In this document: piece after piece, positions 23,114-32,947 of the stretch
How positions within the stretch are numbered: the first letter of the stretch is position 1
Layout: every line of letters begins with the position of its first letter
From: Byssochlamys sp. IMV 00236
Lineage: Eukaryota; Ascomycota; Eurotiomycetes; Eurotiales; Thermoascaceae
Assembly: GCA_001931875.2 (NCBI GenBank)
Contig: MSJH02000556.1
Span: forward strand, 62,001 to 126,000
DNA: 64,000 nucleotides
Direction: 5' to 3'
The notes under the pieces: model-generated
What the model was told of the DNA's origin: nothing
Database searches by the model: none
Seen by the model: only the letters and a program-made list of their open reading frames with translations
Position numbers and translations under genes: made by a program

Positions 23114-24791
23114 TCACGCCATTTGCATTTCTATCGGCTTTTTGTTCTCTTTCTTCGGTTCCAGCGGTAGACACAGCCAGATGACTAGGACAGCACCTAG
23201 CATGGCTATTACGAATGGCTGGAAGACTTTCACTCCGTTCGCCTGAGCAAGAGTTCCTACCACGAAAGGAAGCCCAGCTGCACCACAGCCGCCAACAGCG
23301 GATGCGAAGCCAATCGAATCAACATGCAGATGACGAGGAAGCAGATGCGTGACCGCTACTACGACTGCTGGATAAAGCGGACCGAGAAAGAACCCCTGAA
23401 GAGCAACTGTAACAGCAGAAACATAAAACTCGGGCACAAGCCAGAAGATCGCTTGTAGAGCTATGAGGGTAGGCAAGTAAATCTGGTGAAAAGAGATGCA
23501 GTCAGCTTCAGTTCGACGGAACGGCCGTAATATAGATCAAGATATGTGGCCCGCGGATGGACCCTATCGCACTTACGGCAACTGCCAATCGCTCTCCGAT
23601 GCGCGGAGTTACGAAGCCCAAAGCAACGCTTCCTACAGTGCTACCTAGCCAGAACCCCATCTCGACGATACCAGAAGCAAAAGGATCCGCATGACGAACT
23701 CGCATCATGAAGGTCACGATCCAGCCACCAAGAGTGACTTCTATTCCATCATACCCCAGAATAAACAGTGCACAGAGCCAAGTCACCCTCCTATTTTTCT
23801 TGTCGAATAGAGTCTCTCCCATGTTCCCATCCTTGGGTTCAGGTGGCCCAACATTAGCCTCACGGTATGCCTGCCCGTCCATTTTCCAAAATGAAGCGAC
23901 AGATGTGGCTGTCTCGATGATTGCAATCGCGGCCTGCCAGTATTGTCAGAAGCAGATCAAATACTATCCATCAGAAGCTCTACCATCATATAATAGAAGT
24001 GATACCACTTTCCCCCGGGTGTTGTGACCAAGGTCGTAGCAATAAGCGGACTCGCCATAGCACCCGCTCCGTAGAAACCATGCAAAAGGCCTAGCATCTG
24101 GTTCGCACTGCGCATATTTCCGATCCATGCATTCCACGCGGAGTCGGAGAGACTGTTACCAAGCCCCACGATCATAAACGCGAAAACAACAACCGGGTAC
24201 GGAGGATGGAAAGCGGTGATGGTGTAAGCAGTAATGTGGCAGCTACCGGCGATGAATGCAAGTCCCCGCTGGCCCAGGCGGAAGTGGATCCGACTGCTGA
24301 GGAAGGCAGCGATAACAGAACCGGCCAGGGGGGCTAGGAATATCAACGAAACCGTCGTGTATGAGAGGCCATACCATGTCTCGAGCTGCACATCTTGTCA
24401 GATCTACACGAAGTCTAAGTATTGGGGATAGGCATGGTTCGGTACATATGGCATCAATGCCTAGAGACGTTCTGGTGAGCTAAGAATCCACATTGAAGAT
24501 TTGAACAGTCGAACTTACACCTTGAGCAGAATCGTTGGCCCCCATAAGTGCGAAACTCCAGAAGGTTGCTAACGTCCGCACGATACTTGTACTAGACTGG
24601 TTCCAAGCCTTCCCATCTGTATCAGACCCTGACGAGTCCGAATGGAGGAGATATAAACCCGCTTCTGAATCATCTTCAATTGAGTACTCGACGGTGTTCT
24701 CCGATGTATGGCTCTGCTCGGACAGAGAACTTCTGCGCTCAGCGCATTCGTCTATGTATCGATAGTCGCCTTGATTGCTTTGTGTGGACAT
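23114..24791 (-). CDS. MFS transporter of the Bsc6/FHS-like branch (5 exons)
   Basis: A 471-residue major facilitator protein. Exons are 24791-24519, 24460-24446, 24385-23984, 23933-23577 and 23482-23114. Exon 2 is a microexon of 15 bases encoding ALMPY; it has a CTCTAG acceptor and a GTACCG donor and restores the family sequence GANDSAQGALMPYLETWYG. The start is the ATG at 24791; the frame is open a few codons further up but only through a TTG. Recognisable parts are FWSFALMGANDSAQG in the first helix, YGLSYTTVSLIFLAPLAG in the second, and LSSRIHFRLGQRG in the loop between helices. The N-terminus is about 75 residues, Ser/Glu-rich and hydrophilic. The substrate is unknown; related fungal proteins resemble the fucose-permease family. 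Confidence 0.88.
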
Positions 24792-26186
24792 GTTGGGAAG
24801 GAGCAATCATGGCCCCTTCCTGGGAATCAGCGGAGATGGCTCAGGAAAGCGGCCGTGACGATTATGGCGATTGTAGTCGTCGATTAAAGGTTCGTTTGGA
24901 GAGTGAGATTTCGAAATGAGAGTCCAATGTTGTTGTTGTCCCTATCCAATATCCCAGTGAAAGCCTCCATTCGGCTGTGAGCATCTTCAGCCGACGAGAG
25001 AGGACTATGTCTTTCACCTGGTGCTGTAGGGATCGAGTTGTTAGTAGATTTCTTGGCCATCAATTCAGTCAACACGCACTTTGGGTAGCCATCGATGAGA
25101 TCAGGGGAAGCAGCCAGGCTCACTCTGATCTATTTCATTTCTCGATGACAGGAGCTACCTAAGATCCTCCCGTCCGTCCCCTTGGCAGGAAGCTCTTTGC
25201 CCCATAGATCGTGACACTTATTGTTCCAGAAAAGAACTATAACAGTCAAGTGGACCCGGAGCGGCGTGGCGTTGTCAAGAGTACGCAGTCAATGGGCCAG
25301 CGGCTTTTTAGTGCGCGACTAGGACTGCGCTAATCCGAGTCGGGAAATAATCAGGGCTTAGGGTTGGTCTGTGCACGGGTCAGCGACCATCTGGCATCTC
25401 CTATCTACAGTAGTCTTTTCGAATCTCTCCATTCTACACCAATAACAACTACAAGTGCTGTCCTTTTTTCCAGCATGGGCTTAATCTTATCTAGTTGTAC
25501 TCTAAAAATAACTTGGTCGAAATGCCTTAATCCATCGTGAGAATTTCCTCATCCGCCATGGTCGAGTCAGAGAATAACCCAGCACAAAAAGTGGGTGCTT
25601 TGGACGCGTCAGTCTGCCGTTGGATATAAAACAGGGCGAACGCTCCTTGCTATTTCTCGCTCGTGCGACATCTCTGCTCCGTACTTACTACGGAGTACTG
25701 TGATTTAGAGAACCCCGCAGCAATTACCGCTCACGCAATCAAGGAAATCATCTGCACAATATGTGGAAAAGGAGCTATCGATCGCCAGCTAGCAAAGCTT
25801 GGCATCAGCTTATTATATACCGGATTGTTAACTACAGGGAGTGCGCAGACTTTAGTACGGAATGTTTCAAGATCACTCAGGGGTCTGGGGTGAGTAACGA
25901 ATTCTCCCTCAACGGACGCGTAGACAATTACCAAATGAATCAATGAACGGCACGCATCCGCTCTCACGGGATTACATATGGGGTTGCCAAGTAGTTATTT
26001 CTTGCATCGTTTATTCTTGACTTACTACTACTCTTCTCGAGTAGTTAGTTAACTTGTTAGGGAGTCGTTGATGCATTGCTGACTGATCCGTTTGTACACT
26101 ACTGTTCCAGAAATAGCACATCATTCAGAGACGCCACAGCAGCCACGGAGAAGAGCCCTGCTCTGATTGAGGCAGCAAAATAATTC
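24792..26186. other. Intergenic region
   Basis: Upstream of the MFS gene. It includes the motif TACGGAGTA at 25689-25697. No gene is recognised. Confidence 0.5.
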
Positions 26187-27058
26187 GAGAATGTCCCATG
26201 GTGCGAGGATTACGAGAAAATGATCTCTGATATGCTGTAACTGGCTCTTTGGCTACGAAGCTGTTGACCGCCATGATATGAGACATTTAATTGCTCCTGT
26301 GAGTTGTTTGTTTCAGCGAATCAGCGGAGAATATACACAGCATCGCATACTTTGACATGCTTCATCATGTCCACTGATCATCACATTCTGACTTCTGGGA
26401 ATAGATGCAAGTACACGCAAGTACAACCACCTTTTCCCCGATGATGCCACGCCGGAGTCCCTCGTTCAGGATCGGGCCAGGATCTTTCCACGAGCTTGGA
26501 AAGGTCGGAAATAACCGTTATTATCGAAACGCCCCTATTCGTAGACCACGGATGTAATTCATCTGCCGAGGATAGTTGTATGCAAACTCTTTAAGTATTT
26601 GATTTGTCACCTACTGCTCGATCTACTAACTATTATAGATTTAAGCTCCTCGCTAGAGCAGCACCTGAGCAGTCTCACGCGCATGCTCACCTGCAATAAA
26701 AATCTTGAATAGAATATGTTTAATGGCTCTATTTCCTAAGTCTTTGAAACGCAGTCTATTATCCTCGACTGTGGTCCTGTGACAATTGGTCACTGATGTT
26801 CAGACCGTCCGTGAGCATCTACGCTGCCACACATAAGAAAGAAGTACAGTCACATCGAGACTACATCGAATATGCTCGCGAAGTCACAATAGGCGCCAAC
26901 TGCTAGATTGGTGGAGATGCTGTAATTCTGGTCGGTGTTACCGTCGGTAACTGTACCATCGGAGCCGGTTCTGTTGTCACGAAGGATATTCCAGCTTTTT
27001 CTATGGCCGTGGACTCTCCAGGAAAGGTTATTAAGAAGATGACCCCTCTTCCAGACAT
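26187..27058 (+). pseudogene. Degenerate sugar (maltose/galactoside-type) O-acetyltransferase
   Basis: Pieces of a hexapeptide-repeat acetyltransferase can be read in order along the plus strand in shifting frames. They are NVPWCEDYEKMISDML with a stop right after it (26190-26240), KYNHLFPDDATPESL (about 26418-26465), ITVIIETPLFVDHGCN (about 26512-26560), IILDCGPVTIGH (about 26758-26793), PSVSIYAATH (about 26806-26835) and the C-terminal left-handed beta-helix section REVTIGANC-stop-IGGDAVILVGVTVGNC to SVVTKDIPAFSMAV (26879-27020). In the family the stop position is a conserved Trp, so TGG has become TAG. Several frameshifts and stops make an active product impossible. The coordinates are approximate. 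Confidence 0.8.
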
Positions 27059-27979
27059 AAATGGATCACTTGCGAGATTTCCAGCAGACGTGGATTCTTT
27101 GTGCTGGGTTAGGTAATACCTGGGGATAACTACTCGTCTCGGGGCTGTCCTCACATCCACTGGTGAAGTTGTATAAGTGCTCACTACGGCTGTGATAGAG
27201 GCCGTTGTGATTCTCAACCTGACTAAGGTGCCAGGAATTAAACTGGGCTAAGGCATATGTTTAATGCACGCATATACATTATACCCGAAATATCCAACCC
27301 CTTCTCTACATGTCGCTCTAGGAGGACCATAATGACTGCTTACAACATTTTTGAGCAGCACCTCGATGCCAACATTGGTCTAAAATATTGTGAGCTTCCT
27401 CCACCATCCTTACGCTGTCCCGGGGTTATCTCGACGGTCTCGGATCTGTCGTACAAGCCGGTCGCGAACCCCCGGCTCGGTCGAATAGGGGGCGCACAGC
27501 TTCTTCTCGGGGTCGCAGTACGTAGATGGTCCACCGAACTATCTGTGGGAAGAATGGGCTCTAGATATGGTGCTGGCAACAGTACTTTCTCTTCTCTTTA
27601 CAATTTTAGTATGTGTCCGATGTGACCATCCTTCATGCACTAATGCATAGGATTAACTGTGCCGCACATGTTGTCTGTTCTTTTGTGGGGAAGCGTACAC
27701 ACAGAATTCCAAGCCAACTTCCGCATACCCTGTCATTGCCTCTGCATTCCATTGTGTAGGTATGCAGATGCTCTTTCTTTGTCTACAATGTGTCATGTGA
27801 GTGTTTAATTCGGGGTTACAGGTCAACTTCCAAAAGTCGTCTCCCTTCCTTACTCTACCTTCAGACCTGGTCCCCGAGGCTCCTAGACCCCACTCTACCA
27901 CATTTTATTCAACATCTAATCTATTCATACTTCATAGTGACTCCGTCGAGTGCCACGTCCTCCACGTGGAGCAGTGAAT
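27059..27979. other. Intergenic region before the methyltransferase
   Basis: Contains the promoter of the methyltransferase. An open frame at 27257-27625 has no recognisable motif. No other feature is seen. Confidence 0.45.
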
Positions 27980-29540
27980 ATGACCTCCTCTCCCAGCGCT
28001 GGCCCTCCAGACTTGATAGCCACAGCCGTGGAAGTCGATACGTTGGTTCGTGTGACTCGGGGGGTTCCCTAGTACTTGCTGGATACAAAATCTGGCACCT
28101 TCATGCCAGGCGACAGAGGATGACTCTACCTACGGAGACGAGTTGTTAGTCTCATAGGTTCTGCTGAGTATCCAGAGCGCTAACCTCTGTTATAGGGATT
28201 CTTTAACTACATCAGTCATATCCTCAGCCCTTGATTATCCCAACGAGAATGACAGACGTTATCACGCATATCGAACCGGACGTAAGTGTTTTCGTGCTGC
28301 GGAGGGGCATTCTATTGACACAGAAGAGGATACATGATGCCGAACGACGAAGACGAAAAGGAAAGGCTAGACATCATGCACGAGATGTTTTTGACGATGA
28401 TGGATCGGAAATTATTCCTGGCGCCGCTAGGTGATTCGCCACGTCGGGTTCTAGACCTGGGAGCTGGCAGCGGAATATGGGCTTTGGACTTTGGTGAGCA
28501 TTCGCGAAACTAGAGTCGTGTCTATATGTCACTGACTAACATCGTTCACTTGCAGCCGATCAGTTCCCTTCAGCAGAAGTAATTTGTTGCCTAGAGCATA
28601 AAGTAACAGTATACTTACTGAACGGGTTCTAGGTCACGGGGAATGATTTAAGCCGGATTCAACCAAGCTAGTTAGTGAGAAAAGTGTCCTTTTGAAAGAA
28701 GCGTCAAGTCATCTATCTATTCTAGTCAGCTAATAATACAGATAGTGTCCCCCCGAACGTCAAGTTCATTATTGATGATTACGAAGCCGAATGGGCGTAT
28801 GGAGACTGCAGATTTGACTTTATCCACGGTCGTTATCTTGCATTTTCTGTCAACAATTTTCAGGGATTGATCAATCAATGCTATGAGTAAGACGAATCAT
28901 TACTCCCTCTGCTGTTGGTATTAAGGCCACTAATTGGAATTCCACAGCAACCTTGCTCCAGGAGGATGGGTTGAATTTCAAGACTGGGATGGTAATTTAT
29001 ACTCACAAGACGGTTCGATTGAAGGAACATCCATGAAACAGTACTTCGATGCAATTATCCCGGCGATGGAGAAAACAGGAAAGGATCCCAGTCCGGGACC
29101 AAAGTACAAACGATGGCTTCAAGCAGCTGGGTTTCGCGATATTGAGGTCCAAAAGTTCGTCATTCCTGTAGGTGCATGGCCTAAGGACAAACGTCTGGTA
29201 AGTATAGTCACTATATTGTCTAGTCCCTTGACATTAGCTTCATCTTTTTTTTTCCCTGCTAATGCTCGCTCGCCTACGAAAAAAGAAATATCTAGGCATC
29301 TGGAACTTATTACAATCTGAAACTGGGTATGAAGCCACTGCTATGGCGGTACTAACGAGAGAGGAAAAATGGTCCAAGGAAGAAGTGAGCGCTCTGGTGG
29401 CCAAAGCAAAAAATGATACGAAAAACCGTAATATTCATGGACTCCTCGATTTGTATGTACGTTCAATAATTCGGACTGGAATTTATTTGACTGACAAGAG
29501 CTGTAGCTACGTCGTCTATGGTCGGAAGCCGAGCGGATAG
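27980..29540 (+). CDS. LaeA-like SAM-dependent methyltransferase (10 exons)
   Basis: A class I methyltransferase of the UMTA/LaeA-like fungal group. My model is 27980-28049, 28117-28144, 28196-28281, 28329-28493, 28556-28578, 28633-28670, 28746-28886, 28948-29197, 29286-29456 and 29499-29540, giving 337 residues, the usual length. It reads DDSTYGDELDSLTTSVISS, then YMMPNDEDEKERLD, then SAM motif I VLDLGAGSGIWALDFAD, then TGNDLSRIQPSYVPPNVKF, then NLAPGGWVEFQDWDG, and ends YVVYGRKPSG. Nine introns are many for this size, and three acceptors (before 28329, 29286 and 29499) end in GAG or AAG rather than CAG/TAG, so the gene may be spliced poorly or be starting to decay. Substrate unknown. Lies between pseudogenes. 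Confidence 0.8.
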
Positions 29541-32172
29541 TCTAGTATCCGCTTTGATATCTCTGTCACTGTCTGAGGGCGACAGCAAAAACGAACCTGT
29601 TGATCTCACTCTTGCAATCTCGCTCTTTCAATCTCAATCTTTCTATTTCCCTGCCCCCTTCCAATTTCCATTTGCTTGCAGCTTTGTAATTTTTACATAG
29701 TTAGCACCCGCTTAGTAGGTACCTAGTGCAAATTCTACTTTACTTCTTTCTCTTCACCATATCTATTATCTAATGCACATCTTAAGGGGCCTTATATTAT
29801 AGTTAGTTTATGTTGAGCAAAGGTATAAGTACACCTTACCAATGTCCGTAGGCGCTATGTACATTGGGATTTTTTTCTAGTTCAATTATTTATTATTTAG
29901 CATACTGTATCTTGGACTAACAAGTTAGGTAGAAGAGAGGAGAAGTAGCAAGAAAGCCTAAGATTTTATATACGCTATCTAAGCTAAGTATGGTAGGTAA
30001 CTCATCATCTGGACTCCTGAATGATACGACCTGTTTACTATGAAGCTGTCACACAGTGCTTCTTAGCACAATGACACTTGCCGTCGACCCCGCCATTATT
30101 ATTCAGTCGGTCTAGTTTCTTTCTTTCTCATCTATCTAGTTATCTGTTGGGGAATTCCCGTCGTGGATCCCTCTCTATCCACATTCAGCAGTACTCTCCG
30201 CGATGCATCTAGCCAATCACAGTAGGCGAATCTCGTCTGTCCGCAAAGTTCATCGGGCCGCGCACCCGACGCCCGTCCAATCAGCATGCTGGCCTTTACG
30301 GCTGCGACGGCTGTGCCTGAGGCCAACTGTCAACGAGACAGAATCTCCACTGCACTACACTAACTATCTAGACTACGGAGTATTAACTATGTACTGCTAA
30401 TGCAAATCGCCGCTTCGGGGTTTGTGTGGATTCACGTCTGGAGGAGCGTTATTTTTGATAGGTTTTAACATGTGGGATCGGCTGGTTTTGGGGCTCGAGT
30501 GTTGTTGATCTACCGGGTTTTGTTCCAACTTCCGTACTTAGTATACATACATATGTACTCTAGGCAGGTACCTAGTTAGTTCCACGTTGACATGTGTGCT
30601 TTTTATCTTGAAGCACATACAAATCATAGCATAATTAGCATAAGTGGGATTAAAGTGGACTTTTAGTTACTCCAGAGTAGTACCTAGATAAGTAGTTTAA
30701 CTTACCTGCCCATTTAGAATAATAGAATAGTGGATACTTGCTTCCACTTCAGTCTCGATACCGCTTTTGCTCCCTTAATATTAAGACTATTATATCATTT
30801 ATTGCTACCACTACTAGAGTACTTTAATCTATGTTTTCTTTTCTTTTCTTGGTGACAATCCTTTTACTCTATCTGAAATTTCTTTCGATAGCTGAGATAA
30901 GGACCTCGTGGGTAAGTAGCACCGCTAGTTAGGTAGTTAGTTACTATAGTACTTACCTAGGTAGCAGTTAGTAATTAATCACTCACTGCCAGCATTACTG
31001 AAACTAGAAACTTACACGGGAGGTCATTAATACTAAGTAGTAACTAGTTACCCTCAGGGATAAATAAGGGACAGCTTACCTAGGGACAAGGAACAAGGGA
31101 TAAGGTATGTATAATCTAGCAGTTATAATAGTAATATGTATCTAAAAGATTATCCATATCTAACTAATTAATCATAACTAAACTTAAACTCCGGAGTTCG
31201 GAAGATTAATATACGCGTAATATAGAGTATCCAATCACTGAATATCGGATCTCGGAACTGATTCTTGTGTAACTTAGTTAAACTAACTTAAGTTAACTAG
31301 TTAGTTATGGAGTATCATTCTGAGTAAGCGGGGAAGACACACGACCATCGGGAGCACCTCCGTCCCGGCCCGGGCGGAGAGCGCGGAGCGGGTTCAGGTG
31401 AATAATTTGTTTCTTTTTGGCCTTCTGGGTTATTTTTTTTCTCTTGGGGATTCTAAATTGGATAGGTACTTTATTGGTATTATATCCCGTTAGAGTCATT
31501 GTTGGGGTTGTAGTTTGTTGGTTAGGTATTATTTATTATTCTTAGCATCGTACATAAGTACCGCTTGTAGTCATGAAGAAACATATGTGCTCTCGTCGAA
31601 TATAAGCAGGTAGTCAGCAAAAGATATAGTTAAGACATAGTTAACATACATTTCATCATATACAACCCCATAACCTTCCAAGGAAAGGAGAATTATAAAC
31701 TTCGTGCCCGAATCTTCACCAATGTAGACAATGTTGATATAAGTATGTACATAGTTACTTCGATGGTAAAGCTTTGACACCCAAGGTAAAAAAAAGCTCA
31801 CGGGGAAATAGAAATATATTATTGGGAATTGAGGAAAGGTTTAATTACATATTATTTAACGAGTCTATTAATTAGGTAACAGGTTTCGATGCCTCTTTGA
31901 TTTCAGGCCCGTTACATTCGTAGAAGGTTGCTCATAACTAAGTACACACCGCTAGCAGTTATGGAGTAGTTACAGCACAAAGGGCTGTTAGCAGATGGCA
32001 TCGAACAAGAAAGAGAACAGAGACTAGACAAAGAGAGAGATGGAGAGCTAAATGGAAATTGCAAGTCGCGTATGTACAACTTGCTATTCAGCAGCGTACT
32101 TATTAACGGCATTACAATTCTTCACTCGCCGGTTCTTATTTATTCAAGTCAATTTTCCACCATGACGACTAG
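29541..32172. other. AT-rich intergenic region, no gene recognised
   Basis: 2.6 kb of AT-rich sequence with many TTAGTTAGTTA, CTACCTAGGTA and ACTAGTTA words. TACGGAGTA occurs at 30374-30382. There is a GC-rich patch at 31330-31390. No open frame has a recognisable motif. Confidence 0.5.
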
Positions 32173-32662
32173 AAAGTCCTGAACCTTTCTCTTCTGAAAC
32201 TTTCAGACAGTCGTGAAAAGAGCATTGAGTTGTGCAGGTTGCTTTTGGAAACCCTCAAGACAAATGGAGTGGCCAACGTAAGTAACGAACCATGGCATCT
32301 CAGAGGATTCTATCAAAGAACTATTTAGCATCGTAAGCAGATATATCTGAACCGACAGTTGTAGAAAAAGCTTAGTTGCTATCTAATCATCCCCGTCGAT
32401 TCTTCGAGTTACGTACCTCTCGAAGATTAAACTGATGCGCTCGTCGACGACATTTTTCTAGTTTCCGGGCCTGATCGATCTATCTGCAGTTCTGTCAAAT
32501 CGAGCTGAAAAAGTGCCAAGTGCGTTGTCAGACGCTCTTGGTCTCCCAGAGTCCATCCTCCTGGAGATGTATTCCCGCGCCGAGAATGAGTTCTGGCTTC
32601 TACGGGTGGAGCGTTTACTCGACAAGGTTGATCACCATTTTGTGCTAGATTGTCGTTCCTAG
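32173..32662 (+). pseudogene. Truncated 2-oxoglutarate/Fe(II) oxygenase fragment (N-terminal domain only)
   Basis: The plus strand reads KVLNLSLLKLSDSREKSIEL then CRLLLETLKTNGVAN up to about 32278, where a GTAAGT donor follows. After it come VVEKA-stop-LLSNHPRRFFEL (about 32358-32411) and, behind a TTTCTAG acceptor, VPSALSDALGLPESILLEMY, ending at a stop at 32660-32662. This is the pattern of the N-terminal domain of isopenicillin N synthase-like dioxygenases (leading strand, helix with GV-V-NH position, RRFFEL, then ALGLPE). The catalytic double-stranded beta-helix with the His-X-Asp...His triad is absent, and internal stops are present. A broken gene remnant. Confidence 0.7.
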
Positions 32663-32688
32663 GTACATATTTTTTTGATCTCCCTGCT

Positions 32689-32919
32689 CTATCGATCAGG
32701 AGCACTGCCAGTCAACTCATCCAAACCCACGTCAGATTTCGCCAGACCGTAAGAACGCCTTGCCAGCCTTCCCCGCCCAAATAGTAAGGTCAGAAAACAT
32801 CCAATCGCGGTCATGAGGAGGACGCCCAGGGTCCCGTAATAATATAAACACATATTCAAGGAATCATAATACACATCCAGAATGGATATCTTAAACAAAG
32901 GAAAAACAAAATCGCCCAA
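32689..32919 (-). other. Short open frame with a hydrophobic segment, doubtful
   Basis: A minus-strand open frame of about 76 codons just downstream of the FarA-like gene, with one hydrophobic run (GTLGVLLMTAIGCFLTLLFG) that could span a membrane. No family is recognised. It may be chance or part of a 3' UTR. Confidence 0.2.
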
Positions 32920-32947
32920 TTAAAACGCTTCATATATAACATGGCAC

